Below, in pieces: positions 11,395 to 22,425 of a stretch of DNA of 64,000 bases (position 1 is its first letter; every line of letters starts with the position of its first letter). The stretch spans positions 89,230,349 through 89,294,348 of the forward strand of contig OX638131.1 in NCBI GenBank assembly GCA_951804985.1, written 5' to 3'. The notes below the pieces were generated by a model. That model worked only from the letters and a program-made list of their open reading frames with translations. It made no database searches and was not told the DNA's origin. Position numbers and translations under genes: made by a program. The DNA comes from Dryomyza anilis. Taxonomy: Eukaryota; Arthropoda; Insecta; Diptera; Dryomyzidae.

Positions 11395-11545
11395 CTGTCC
11401 CTAAAAAGGGGCTATGGCAGGGTGACATCGAACACAAAATTTCTGTTCAACGCGTATATGCTACCCCTAAATGTATGTTGTATGCATTTTACACCGTAAA
11501 TGTTGCATACCTTTAGGGGCATGTCACGTGTATATTAATTTTCAT
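11395..11545. repeat. Inverted repeat (hairpin)
   Basis: CCCCTAAATGTATG at 11464-11477 is the near-perfect inverse of CATACCTTTAGGGG at 11506-11519. Outer GTGACAT/ATGTCAC words extend the dyad. It could be the end of a decayed DNA transposon, possibly linked to the Tc1 relic that follows. No gene lies at 11546-11829. Confidence 0.5.
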
Positions 11546-11829
11546 CAATGACATCATCACTAGCATTTTACTAATGACGGATTTTCACAATTTACTTCAC
11601 CGAGAAAATAAAATTTTAAAATCACTTTAAACATGTTTAATTTTTTTTATTCTTACAAAAAATAGTTTATATTTCATTATTTATGTCTTTTTTAATAATT
11701 TAAGTTTAAAAAAAAACTGCATTGACAACAATTGCTCTTTAGTATTCATTAATAGAATTAGTGAACAATTTTACGTGTTTTTTTATTATACCATCTTTAC
11801 CCAGTACCCTCCATTATTTTGAAGCATTT

Positions 11830-12570
11830 TGACCAATCTCTTTGGAAAACTGAATATAAGTTTACGCAAGTTTCAATTGTTATTGCATTCCAAGGCTTTT
11901 AAACAAATGAGCATAATTCGTGTTTATTTGAAAATTATTCTTTTGATATTTGTTGCTTCAATACTTCCCAAAGATTTTCAATGGGATTTATACCAGGTGA
12001 TTGGGTTAGCCAACATTTTGAAAATGAAACCAATCCTTTACAACTATAGAAGTATGTTTGGATCACTGTCTTGCTGAAAGGTCCAAAAATGACATATTTT
12101 CATCAGCATAAGGTAACATTATGTTTTGAAGAATGTCCTTGTATTGAAACTTGTCCATTGTCTCGGTAATTCGATATATAGGACCAACTCCATACAAAGA
12201 AAAATATCCCCACACCATAATGTTGCCATTACCATGCTTAATAGTTTTTTTTAGTGTACCGAACAGGAACTTCTTTCATTTAGGACGTCGAACATTTCTT
12301 CCATTATCATTTCCAAACAAATTTACTTTTGTTTCGTCGCTCCATAAAATATTTCGCCATGTTTTTCACCATTCGGACCAGACCAATTAATGTGATTCCT
12401 TGCAAAAGTTAGCCTCGTCTTTAAGTTTTTAATTCGAAGTAAAGGAATTTTCTGGCTACTCTTCTAGATAAATTGGCATGCTGTAATCGTCGACGCACTG
12501 CTCGGTAAAATATCACTTTATCTATGTCTGCCAAAATCACTCTTGAAGACTTAAATGGGTCCTCCTAACC
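11830..12570 (-). pseudogene. Tc1-type transposase pseudogene
   Basis: Minus-strand conceptual pieces, in order, are an HTH-like PFKSSRVILADI...RRRLQHANLSRRVARK segment; the first catalytic Asp region WRNILWSDETKVNLFGNDNG (near 12300-12360); VWGYFSLYGVGPIYRI; the second Asp region FQQDSDP (near 12070); and PGINPIENLWEVLKQQISKE with the catalytic Glu (near 11950-12000). This is the DD34E order of Tc1 transposases, which cut and paste DNA at TA sites. Several frameshifts and stops break the frame, so it is dead. Convincing terminal inverted repeats were not located. Confidence 0.85.
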
Positions 12571-12579
12571 GTAGTGATT

Positions 12580-13256
12580 ATACACACATTTGTTGCGCTC
12601 ACCAACTCATTGCCCAACAAACTTATTCGGTTCTCTCAACCGCTTAGTCGGTTGTTATTGTCAAAATAAAAAGAGTTGTAGTTTTTTCTTCAACCAACTT
12701 CGAACTGTTTTAGAACAATTCAGTACAGATTTAGAAGCATTAGGAGTATGTATAGACTAAAATTACATGTGTATAGGCAGTTCCGCCAGCAAAATTGTAA
12801 ACCATTCGATTTATCCGAGTAAAGTTAGTTGATACAACTAATTTTTTCATTCTTCCAACCTCATGCCAAAAGTGGCTTTTTCTGTGTGTATGGTTATCTA
12901 TTGTTTTTGATGTTTTATTTGGTCTCCCCCGTGTTTCTTTTTTTTTAGTAGTTGATGTCAGAGCATTATATAAAAAACATAAAGAACGACCCAATGGTTT
13001 GAGCAATGGAACGAAGAGTAGAACCGTCCTTCCTTAGTTTCAAAACCAATCGTTTCTCTTCATTAGAACCATGTAAGTTTCTGCCCATTTATCACAATCA
13101 GTACTAAATTGTTCTAAAACAGTTCGAAATTGGTTGCAGTACAAACTATATTTATTTTTATTTTGATAATAACAACCGACTAAGTGGCTAAGAGAACCAA
13201 AAAAATTGGTTGGGTAAAGAGTTGGTTGAGGCAACAAATCCCTATTCTGTGTGCAC
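12580..13256. mobile_element. Foldback MITE with arms of about 155 bp
   Basis: The left arm (12580-12737) is inverted at 13098-13256. Matching words are GCTTAGTCGGTTGTTATT against AATAACAACCGACTAAG, CGAACTGTTTTAGAACAATT against AATTGTTCTAAAACAGTTCG, and GGTTCTCT against AGAGAACC. The unique centre is about 360 bp, and the minus-strand frames inside it have no recognisable domain. It abuts the Tc1 relic and could be a separate insertion. Confidence 0.75.
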
Positions 13257-13299
13257 ATACTAGAATTAAGTTAAATATCCGGTAAACACATAGAAATAA

Positions 13300-13500
13300 A
13301 AATTCTTCAATATGATGAATTTATTCATAAATATTATGAATTTTTTCACCAACTACCAGATTCATCATATTGATACTACCGTTAATTAAATGACATATTA
13401 ATGAATGCATTCATTATATATATGAACAAAATATTCAATTCTATGAATTTGGATTGTCATATTGATGAATTTGTTCATAATATTTTTTCAATAAAATATT
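13300..13500. repeat. Short repeats of ATGATGAATTTRTTCATA
   Basis: Words of the type ATATGATGAATTTATTCATA occur near 13310 and 13460, with an inverted CATCATATTGA between. Similar words recur near 27885-27940. This may be the remains of an AT-rich MITE. The DNA from 13501 to 14077 is AT-rich with no supported gene. Confidence 0.35.
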
Positions 13501-14077
13501 TTTTTTATGTAATAATTCGAAAAAAAGTGTAGTAAAAAGTTTATTTAAAAAATAGCAGTAAAAAAATTATCAGAAATTTTTTTTCGGACCAAAAAAATTT
13601 GTCAAAAAAAAAATATGTTCGAAAAAATTTTTGTTCGAAAAAAAAAATTTTGTTCGAAAAATTTTTTTTTTTCAAAAAAAATGTTTGTGTAGGAGATATA
13701 ATTAGAAGCTATTCTATTGCATGTAGTTTAAGCCTCATTTAAAATAAAAAATATATATCCTGAATGAGTAAAAAATGACATTTCTTGACTAAACTATGAT
13801 TTGTTTGATATTTTTGGTAGAAGATCTCGAAACACATTTCATTTCAACATTTCTTTAAACTTGAATTTTATTTCCCTACTTTTGCCCATAATATTAATTG
13901 TTTTTGTTTTTTTTTTGTACAGCAAAATTAGACCCCAAAGAAAGAGTCTCCAATTAAAAATAGAAAATATTCCCCAAATAATCGTATCGAATATTTCGTT
14001 AGGGTCTATCAAATAAATCTCGAACCATTTTGTACTGTTAAGAAGTTTAAATTTTAAACTCTTTTCAATGTTTTAGT

Positions 14078-14190
14078 CGGTATAGAAAATAGAAAAATGT
14101 TTTCTTTGAAAAGATATTGTTTTTCCCAGTTCCGATTTGAACATGATTCTTTACGGCTCGCAGTCCAACGCACTAAACACAAAGCTACCG
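14078..14190 (-). mobile_element. Old SINE relic, copy 3 (head half)
   Basis: Read as the reverse complement, the order matches the SINE head and first body block: GGTATAGAAAA, GAAAAGATATTGTT, CGGCTCGCAGTCCAACGCAC, AAGCTACCGG. Many substitutions show it is older than the copies at 26030 and 28437. It lies about 430-540 bp upstream of the TATA box of gene 1. Confidence 0.7.
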
Positions 14191-14266
14191 GCGCACATTT
14201 ATTTGAGTGGAATAAAAAACTGACCAACTTGGGATGAGTCACAACAATATAAAATTTAAACTACAT
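14190..14266 (+). promoter_or_regulatory. Very degenerate candidate copy of the upstream module before gene 1
   Basis: GGCGCACA at 14190 is followed 67 bases later by TAAACTACA, matching the anchor spacing of the other copies, and it lies 426 bp before the TATA box. Sequence between the anchors is poorly conserved, and the first anchor overlaps the end of the SINE relic. This is a weak assignment. Confidence 0.2.
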
Positions 14267-14539
14267 ATTTGAAAGAAGGAATTATTTTTTACAAGATAAA
14301 AATGCCGGCTAATAAAAAGAAAATAAATGAAAATTTCAGTGTCTAGATTATATGTAATTTGCGTTAAATTGGATATTTTAGATGAAATATATGATGATAA
14401 ATAACCCAAGATACTATCAACCGCTGGCGACATCATTTTAAATACCTAAAATTTTCCAGGAACTGGCGTAATCGAACTATATTAAATGATTTTCTTTGTG
14501 TTATATCTTGTGTTGCATTAGTAATAAAAGAAAGGTCTA

Positions 14540-14650
14540 CAGGTAAAGCAGATGATAACTCAGGTAACTTACATTAGGCGCAATGGATAGATCGAAAAAT
14601 GTTTCTTTCGGCTGCTATATAAGAAACTTGAAAGTGAGCTAAGAACATTA
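14540..14650 (+). promoter_or_regulatory. Promoter of gene 1: two CAGGTAA sites and TATA box
   Basis: CAGGTAA lies at 14540-14546 and 14561-14567, 76 and 55 bp before TATATAAG at 14616-14623. The transcription start is expected near 14650, though the initiator is weaker than in genes 2 and 3. CAGGTAA/CAGGTAG (TAGteam) heptamers are bound by Zelda in early Drosophila embryos. Activation at that stage is an inference from the motif. Confidence 0.6.
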
Positions 14651-14734
14651 AAACGAAATAGAACGTCGAAGGGTAAAGAACGCATTTGAAAACATTACAG
14701 AAAATAAATATATTTTCGAAAAAAATTTATAAAA

Positions 14735-15283
14735 ATGGCACCACACCAAAAATTATATGGCGAAGAAGTCAACGTCATCGGATATACTCACAAGAAATTC
14801 AAAAAACAAAATTCACATAAGAAGTTTGGACAACGTCTAATGGAACAAAAGGAAAACATAAATAAAATTGAGAATTTAAAGTTACAAAAAGATAAACCAG
14901 AGACAAGCAGCAACAAACCATCTAAGAATCTATTTAGACCATATGCTTTGGATGATACAAAAGAAAACAAAAAACGTAAATTCCATGATGAAGCAACACA
15001 AATACATTTCGAAGGACCTGTCAAGAAAGTAGTGATCTGTGAACAGCCCACGGAAGTATCTAAACAAATTCAGCAAACACTTACTATGGATGTTGCCAAA
15101 ATGCAAGAACTGCAGCAACATGTTGCCAAATTGCAAGAACATCAGCAACATGCTGCCATCAACAGGCAGGCCTACTTTATGATGTTGCAGCGACAACGCG
15201 CTGTTCTATACATGAGTCACCTGCTGAAATTCAATGGGAATGGCAATGGCTGGCCTACACCAATCGTGAACAATAATTTTTAA
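14735..15283 (+). CDS. Small basic protein of the HKKFGQR/FRPYALD/NGNGNGWPTP family, paralogue 1
   Basis: The product is 182 aa and not identified. It starts at an ATG in the same MAP context as paralogue 2. Two tandem basic motifs open it (YTHKKF 17-22 and SHKKFGQR 27-34). FRPYALD spans 67-73, and KKRKF at 79-83 looks like a nuclear-localisation cluster. A duplicated 10-residue Gln-rich unit (VAKMQELQQH, VAKLQEHQQH; 120-139) precedes the conserved C-terminal block: RQAYFMMLQRQRAVLYM from 144, then NGNGNGWPTP at 167-176. No signal peptide, membrane segment or intron is seen. Frame conservation among three diverged paralogues shows it is a real gene. The basic clusters and lack of sorting signals suggest a nuclear protein. 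A small early zygotic regulator, or a relative of the small basic Halo-type early fly proteins, is speculation. Confidence 0.9.
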   Translation: MAPHQKLYGEEVNVIGYTHKKFKKQNSHKKFGQRLMEQKENINKIENLKLQKDKPETSSNKPSKNLFRPYALDDTKENKKRKFHDEATQIHFEGPVKKVVICEQPTEVSKQIQQTLTMDVAKMQELQQHVAKLQEHQQHAAINRQAYFMMLQRQRAVLYMSHLLKFNGNGNGWPTPIVNNNF

Positions 15284-16014
15284 AAGTTTTTCTTACGCTC
15301 CAGTGTTTATTTTTTCTTATTAATATTTACAGACTGTTATAATTAAGGTATGCTTGTTAAGTTTTAATTTATTTACTTCGAGTAAAAATATAATTTATAT
15401 CAAAATTTTAAATTTGTATTGTTTTTATTATTGAATACTCGAATACTCGGTATTAACTTGATTTGATTTTTACTTGTTGATCGACATTACAATTCTAGTC
15501 GATTTTGATATACAAAAATGGTATTTTGGTCGGTGAGATGACAAAATGTCTACGTACATTTTTTCCATGAATATTATTTCTGCTGCAAACGGTAATAACT
15601 TCCATAGTCCTAATGACTACTTCAAAACCGACATATTTTTAAACGGACCTACGGATCTGTGTCCTTTCATCAATATGTATATAGTCCAGGAAAATTATGT
15701 ATTCCGAGGTTTGAACGTAAATTTCTACTTGCGAATTTTGAGATTTAGTGATATATTATATTAAATCCATCAAATTTTAAGTCGATAATTAAACATGTAA
15801 GAAGGTTGGGAACGGGAACATGGGAAACTATTAAGTATGCATATATTTTTTTTTATTGTAATTGTGATGACAACTTTAAGAGTTATAAAAATTATAGTCA
15901 ATCTAAGCTGACGCAAAAATATTAACCGGTTATAGTTTAAAGATACTTTTATTTATCTAAAAAAAATTTAAGTAAGACCACAGAAAAATAATAGTGTCTC
16001 CAAGTAAGGGTGGG
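15284..16014. other. 3' region of gene 1 and spacer
   Basis: The 3' untranslated region probably runs through the AT-rich stretch to about 15420. No canonical AATAAA lies close to the stop codon, and AATATA near 15390 is the nearest resemblance. The 72-codon frame at 15546-15764 has no recognisable domain and is not called. The rest is AT-rich. Confidence 0.4.
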
Positions 16015-16860
16015 TAGGCGTCCACGTCCGATTCGCAGGGATTACCCTGCGGGAAAAAGGTGTCAATTGCTCTAAAACTACCTATCACGTGAATCGGTAC
16101 CATTGGTACCGACTAAGGACAAGATCAGTGCCGTGATAGGTTTAAAGGTGTGCATGAGGAGACGGATCGTGTCCGTGTTAAACAGGTCGTTAGTGAAGCA
16201 AAAAGGCACTAGTTGGAGCTATAGTCACGAGACTTATTTACACGCAGCAACTAATTTGTCTATAATTCGTGGACTGTTTTTCGATACTGTATTGATTTAA
16301 ATACTGTATATCTTCCAAGTAATTATAATACACGCATGGCAGGGTGGAATCATTAGTGAAATGTAAATGCATGAGGGAAAAGTTAAAATAAAATATAATG
16401 CAAATGTAAATTAAAATAAATTATATAACTAAAATTTAAAATATATAAAAAAGTAGCAATCGAAAAGAAATAAAAAAATAATTATAAAAAAAATATATTT
16501 TTTGTACTGAATTACCATTGATACCGGTCACATAACAGGATTTTGAGGACTAGTTGTGTCTAAAGGTCTAAAGGTACCAGTCACAGAACACGATTTTGAA
16601 GACCAGTCCTGTGATAGGTCTAAATGTTTGCAGGAGGTTTTAATTGACCCCTCCCAACGCCATGTTAAAGTTGCCGAATGGTTTATATATAATAGAGCCA
16701 GAATTAGGACCAGTTAACTGTCTGCGAGGAACCAGTCACGTGCCTAGTTTATGACCCTTTGGTTTCTCCGTGGGGTAATAATAGGTCCGCACAGTAGGTT
16801 TATGCCTCGCAATACCTTAGTGCATTGAAGAATGATTGGGTGATTGGCGTACGGACAATT
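16015..16860. repeat. GC-richer island with GGTACC/GATAGGTCTAAA repeats
   Basis: Two richer stretches (16015-16230 and 16510-16860) share words: GTGATAGGTTTAAAGGT at 16133, GTCTAAAGGTACCAGTCACA near 16567, and GTGATAGGTCTAAATGTTT near 16610. A palindrome CGGTACCATTGGTACCG lies at 16095-16111. The style resembles degenerate untranslated repeats of a retroelement, but no RT, gag or LTR is visible. Confidence 0.4.
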
Positions 16861-16924
16861 CGAAGGGGTTACATTGATTATAGGTGCTAACATAGGGTTG
16901 ACACCTTGAAACACTCTTCAAGTA

Positions 16925-17263
16925 AAGGGTTTTTCAATAAGAGCGCTACAAAAGTTTTTTCGAGGGTTTTTCAACAGGGACGCTACAAAAATAGAACTAC
17001 AGGGACAGCAAACGACGCCATATTTCTAACCGCTCTTTTGACATTTCTCTTCAGTAGGGTTTGCTATTTCATGATGGAAAGACATACGAGCCAACAACGA
17101 GTCGAAATTATTAAAATTTACTACCGAAATTCGAATTCGTATATCTTTCCATCATGAAATGGCAAACCTTACTTAAGAGAAATGTCAAAAGAGCGACAAG
17201 AAATATGGCGTCGTTCGCTGTCCCTGTCGCTCTTCTTTTGTAGCGTCCCTGTTGAAAAACCCT
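16925..17263. mobile_element. Palindromic MITE (AAGGGTTTTTCAA termini), copy 1
   Basis: Almost the whole element folds on itself: AGGGACGCTACAAAA near the left end is inverted as TTTTGTAGCGTCCCT near the right, and GACGCCATATTTCT is inverted as AGAAATATGGCGTC. The left arm carries an extra outer terminal unit (AAGGGTTTTTCAATAAGAGC, then GCGCTAC). Flanking TA on both sides fits a TA target duplication as made by Tc1/mariner-type transposases. A second copy is at 44973-45312. Confidence 0.8.
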
Positions 17264-17602
17264 TTAGCAGTAAGTAATAAAATAATATTTTTTAATGTTG
17301 GGACGCCGCAGCGTCGTTTTTATTGAAAAAATAAATTATTTTCAGTAGAAAAATGTATGTTTTAAATATTAATTCCAGAATTTTTTGTGTTTCAGAAATT
17401 TTCTGGTCAAATCAATTTATGTGGCATAAATATGTGTATGTGGAAGATTTAAAGTTTTATTTAAGTTTAATTTTGCCACTCCCCCCAGGAAATGAAGTTT
17501 TAAAAAAAATAAGTTTTGGATTTTTAGAGTGTAACACGTGACCTTGAGGATAATTTTATATTTTTAAATTTGTATGCCTACTTTTCGTATGGCATGATTT
17601 TT

Positions 17603-17739
17603 TATACCCTACACCTATGAGGTACAGGGTATATTAACTTTGTGCATATATTGTAACGCCCCTTAGGAGGCGTGTCCGGTATGGAAAAGTATATATATTC
17701 TTGATCAGCATCACTACCCGAGTCCGTTTAGCCATGTCC

Positions 17740-17815
<76 letters not shown>

Positions 17816-18434
17816 TGCTGTCTTGCTGTCTTGCTGTCCGAATACAGAATAACTTGAGAAATACTGATCAGAATGCGATGAAATTTCGCCCCAATATATT
17901 TTAGCCAAAAGTAGGAACTGAGTTTGAAAATGAGCCAAATCGGTCAACGGACACGCCCACCTCCCATACAAGTCACTTTTATATAACTCTTTCGGAACTA
18001 ATAATTCGAAAAGTATTCAAGTTATAGTTATAAAATTTAAAACATATTGTTAGAATTCACCTAAAAATATGTGGTACAAAAATGGGCGTGATCCGCCCAC
18101 TTTTTTTTTCATTATTTCCCGGGTTTTCATAGTGGAAATTTGATCCGTAAATTATTAAAATCAAATCTATGAAATATTAGCCTTTCAAAATTTTACATAT
18201 AGGCGTGGTCCGCCCAATTACATTTTTCAAATTTTTTTTTTTAGTTTTTTATACTTTATATAATTTTTTAATTTATGGGGATATTAGACGTAAATTTCTG
18301 ATATATGAATAATATTCATAGGGTTAATATCCCCACCAAAGGTGTAGGGTATTCCATAGTCGGGCCCGACCGACTATAAAAATCCGCCCCATGTGACCGA
18401 ACTTACCCATGTGACCTAACTTTCCCAACTCGTT
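17603..18434 (+). mobile_element. mini-me/DINE-like element, subfamily II, copy b (full)
   Basis: It begins TATACCCTACACCTATGAGG, an imperfect hairpin, followed by TGTAACGCCCCTTAGGAGGC, GTATATATATTCTTGATCAG and a long GTCT run. An AT-rich centre follows, holding GGGCGTGATCCGCCCAC and CCCGGGTTTTCATAG. It ends in the hairpin ATAGTCGGGCCCGACCGACT and the tail TTTCCCAACTCGTT. It is about 830 bp and encodes nothing. Copies d (26291), e (34623) and f/g (38770-39871) share this body. Confidence 0.7.
17737..17811 (+). repeat. (GTCT)n microsatellite inside mini-me-like element
   Basis: About 18 perfect tetramer copies sit at the position where the sister elements hold 3 to 10 imperfect GTCT/GTCC units. 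This is an in-place expansion of an element-borne proto-microsatellite. Confidence 0.9.
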
Positions 18435-19929
18435 TTTTATTTATTTTCAGCGCCACGGTCGGTTCCAGGGGGCTGATCGGCAAAAATGATTGGAATTGTG
18501 GTCTTTTTTTTTTTTTGTAATATTTCAAGATTTCTCTATCATTTATTTTAGTTATATTTATCGATATCGTTGAATAAATCGTTATATTTAGATTTCTACT
18601 GACGGAATTTCTTTTTGAATTTTACTAGTGGGAAATCCATATTAAATTGTATTGGGATTTAATATGTCTTGCAAAAATTCTCTACTAAACAAAAGTCGAT
18701 AATTTAAGTACATAAAATATTTATTATTTTGATTTAATTGTATACATATATTTTGAACATTTTTTACTTAGTGGGTACTTTCAAAAAAATTAAAATCCAA
18801 ATCTAAACAGTTTCTAAAATTCAAGTCTTGCACGGTATTATCTCAAAGATTATCATTGTTATTTCGCTGTTGTTTATGGTCACGTACCCGGTGGTCCAGA
18901 GACCAACACATGACTATTTTTAACACCTTAAGATTTCAATATATCAGTCCTGCTGTGCATCGCTATTAATGCAAAGGTCACACATTTTGCAATTGCAACT
19001 ACTGGTTGTAATATTCGAAATTCGGATTAAGTCATCAGTGCAGGTAAAACTGGCAACAGCTCAGGACCACATATAATGCTGACTTGCTGCTGGGAGAAAC
19101 AACATGCGGATTAAAAAAGATTTGAGATTTTAAAAAGAAGACTGAGGCTATTGAGAAGGAGATGCATTTACGACATTGCAACGTAAGTGCGTCAGAACTC
19201 AGCAAAGATACTTCATGTAGTTTGCTACCTAATTTATAATTTGTAAAAACAAATCAATGAATGTAAGAGCAATTGCTTGATCTTCCCTGAAGGACTATTG
19301 TAAAGCATCAATTCTAGTGAAAGGAACAAGCTGTAAAAGAGCAAAACTATGTTTTTTTTTTTAAAGAAAACATTGCAGAGGTCCCAGCGGGTACAATAGA
19401 TCCTTGGCAACGATAAAAAACAATAACGAAACCACACATGTATACAAACAAATGAAATCGGTTACGCATGCCGGATGTTTTTTGTGAGTTATTTTTTCAG
19501 AAATTTAAAGAAAAACGAAAACATTAAGTGAGTTTTTAGAATTTCTTATTCACACAAAGGATATATAGATATTGGGAAGTTTTTATGTTATTTTATATAT
19601 TAAAATGAATAGTATAAATACAGATTATGAGGCCGTTTTACAAAAACTAACTAAATTGTTAATGAAAATGTTATAATGAAAATAGTTTTAGTAATCGTTT
19701 AATTTTTGACTCTAATCTAATTAGAGATCTTTAACACTACAAACACACAAATCTTTTTATTGTGAAAATAGTTACAAAAAATTTATGTATTTTAATCCCC
19801 CAAACTTATTATAAATAAAATAATCTTAAAAATTTTTGAATCTTTCCCACCCCCAACTGTAAACAGTCTTAGGTGTTGTTAAATTGCCATACTCCAAAGG
19901 ACTTAAATATTGCGCATTTTCCAAAAATA
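18435..19929. other. Spacer without a supported gene
   Basis: Less repetitive DNA, slightly GC-richer at 18840-19120. It contains CATGCCGGATG at 19466-19476, the inverse of CATCCGGCAT at 3902-3911, but no wider match to module copy A was found. The 67-codon minus frame at 19234-19437 has no recognisable domain. Confidence 0.4.
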
Positions 19930-20662
19930 ACCAGTTGTGAAGGTTAGATAATATGGGAAATTTTAAAGTATGTGTTATTATGGTAGTTAGGATTATCAAA
20001 ATTATAGTCGGTCTAAGCCGACTATAAATACCCTACACATATATGTGGTTACCATTAAAAGTGGAATATAGGTCACCAGGGTATACGAATCCTGAAAATA
20101 ACTACAAACTTTCAATCGCTGAAGAATTTCCATTCATTTGATACCCATATTTACAAATGGGTAGGTGTACCGAATTTCATTTTTTTTTTTGGGAACCACA
20201 ACTCGTTTCGCAGGAAAACATTATTTTCATGTATTTCAGCATGATGTCAATATACATTTGACCAAAAAAGTTTACCTAAGAACGTATACAGTAAAATTGA
20301 TCTGTTGATGTAAATTTTATATGAGGTATTTGAACATAAGTGGTCGGTTCTCAGGTCACAATAAATCGCTCAAGCCAATTTTCTTGTTCAGACAGCTTCG
20401 ATATATAAGTAATCTAAATATAAAGTTTCATTGCTCTAGCTCTTCTACTTTTTCCGTAATCGTGATTTCAACAGACAGACAGAAGTACAGACGGGCAGAC
20501 AGACAGACAGACGGACAGAAAGACGGACAGACGGACAACGCTAAATCGACTCAGGAGGTCATGCTGATCAAGAATATATATACTTTTCCATACCGGAGAT
20601 GCTTTCTTCAGGGTGTTACAAACGACGTATCAAACTGAATATACCCTTTCACTCTTGGTGAA
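19930..20662 (-). mobile_element. mini-me/DINE-like element, subfamily I, copy c
   Basis: Closely related to copy a (1421-2128): CCAGTTGTGAAGGTTAGATA, the hairpin GTCGGTCTAAGCCGAC, GGTCACCAGGGTATAC, a (AGAC/GGAC)n run at 20470-20533 and CAGGAGGTCATGCTGATCAA. It stops at TACCCTTTCACTCTTGGTG and lacks the terminal GTGTAGGGTATA, so it is truncated there. The frame at 20321-20638 spans the element and is not a gene. Confidence 0.65.
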
Positions 20663-20669
20663 AGTTCCT

Positions 20670-21905
20670 GAATTCTATACTGTTTATTTCGGAAATAGTT
20701 ATTTGAATTGTTGGATTTCAGTAACCAAAAATGGTTTTAAAAAAAGAAGCCAAATAAATAATTAAATCTCCATAACTCAAAGTGAACACAGTATATCAAA
20801 GTTTATAAATTTTCAGATGACGAACTGGTTAATATGAGAAAATTCTAAGTAATCGTTAAATTCCAGACCCCCATCGGTTATTGTGAAAAAAGTATGAGAA
20901 ATCTTTAGATCTCCAGAGAACAAAACTGAATAATTCGGAAATTTTGGATCTTAAGACTTAAAAGTGGTTGATATAAATGGTGGCCCAGTATACGTACATT
21001 TATCCAATTAGGTCTGCTAGAAACGTTTTGATACCACAAAGCATGAAAACCTATTGTAGACTGTTGTTAAAGGTACGTAGATGGAAGTATTAAAGCATTA
21101 GGTCCATTAGGCAGAATTTAGGAATATAACCAATTTTCCTATCCTTATTCTTGAAATGACTGAAAGATCACTGAAAGAAGCATGTGTTGAAGGCAATTCT
21201 CAGTCTTATTAGATATTATCCCACTGGACAGTATCTCGTAATAATTGCCACATGTCTCGCAATGTCTACACGTGACCTATAAACTAAATTACGTTATATT
21301 TTTGTGTTGTATATGGGGCAGGTGTTTCTGGAGATAAAAATCTTTGTATCCATTCAATTTCCAGACATTAAACTGTTTGTTGTGATATTAATTTTAAAAA
21401 AACTTTTGTCTAGACCTCAAGTAGATTATTGTGAGAACAGTCTTAAAAATCTATTGATCTTCAGAGCGCAAAATTGGTTACTTATAAAAATGTTATGTAA
21501 ATAATTAGATATCTCGACCCCAAAATGGAAAAGCTGTTTAATTTCTGGACTTCAAACTGGGTAATACGAATAACAGTTTTACAAATTGCTTGATAGACCC
21601 CAAATTGATTATTTGGAAAATAATCGTAGATATTTTGAAATATCCAGCATCCAAACTGGTTATTATGAAAATAATATTAGTAATCGTTCGATTTCCAGTA
21701 CCCAAATGGTAGTTTGTGAGCACATTCTATGAAATCTATAAAACTGCAGAGCTCTATACTTGTTATTGCGAATATAGCTATAAAATTCTAGATTTTCTAG
21801 ATATCCAACTGGTTATTCAGTAAATAGTCTTATTAATATTTAGATCTATCGGTCACTGAACTGAAAACAGTTTGTAGTTTTTATTTTCCTGACCTGAAAT
21901 TGTTT
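20670..21905 (+). repeat. Degenerate satellite with a period of about 51 bp
   Basis: Related units contain CCAAACTGGTTATTATGAAAA followed by TAGTAATCGTT and AGATTTCCAGACC. Anchor words at 21557, 21605, 21655, 21708, 21759 and 21811 are 48, 50, 53, 51 and 52 bp apart. More decayed units extend to the left edge, and the array resumes at 23925-24130 after a LINE and a SINE. It is strongly diverged, so old. Confidence 0.65.
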
Positions 21906-21909
21906 GATA

Positions 21910-22425
21910 TATTTTTTTTTTTTTTTTTTACAAATTAACCAACGTTCAGGGGATGCCCCTATTCATGCAAAGCACAGTGTTGATCGTAAGAAGGGATGAT
22001 AGGTTAAAAGGAGGGAGGAAAGATAGAGTAGTGTCGGTGAGTGTTTGTTTTGAACCTGCCAATATCAAAAATGTCCGGAAAAACGTACGCAGGGAGATTG
22101 TTCCACAAACGAATCGTGCGACTGAAGAACGAATTCTCTCTATAATGCGTGGTTCTGTTGAGAGCCGAGTCGACTACGAAGGGGTGGGCTTGGTTTGACG
22201 CCCGAGTAGAACGAGAGAACACACGACCTGGTGGAATCAGGCCATGTATTTCACTCGAACACTTACCGTTGTAATACCTATAAAACAGGCTTACACACCC
22301 AACGGTCCTTCGGTGCTCAAGAGAACCAATAGACGATGAAATATTTCGCACGTTGTTGGATTCGGTCCAGGAACTCCAAGGAGGATTTTGAGGCCCCTGC
22401 CCAAATATTTCTAGACCACAAACTT
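21910..22425 (-). mobile_element. 5'-truncated LINE: C-terminal end of a jockey/CR1-type reverse transcriptase ORF
   Basis: Minus-strand translation gives WAGASKSSLEFLDRIQQRA, then after a 1-nt frameshift SLEHRRTVGCVSLFYRYYNG...STRASNQAHPFVVD...NSFFSRTIRLWNNLP...FKTNTHRH. These are the landmarks of the C-terminal region after the RT domain in jockey/CR1-like non-LTR elements. The 3' end has a poly-A tail (poly-T at 21912-21930 on the + strand). At about 515 bp it is a typical dead-on-arrival 5' truncation. It sits inside the 51 bp satellite. Confidence 0.85.

Noticed and set aside
12740..13258. Two minus frames of 88 and 72 codons
   Set aside because: They cover the arms and centre of the foldback element and show no transposase motif.
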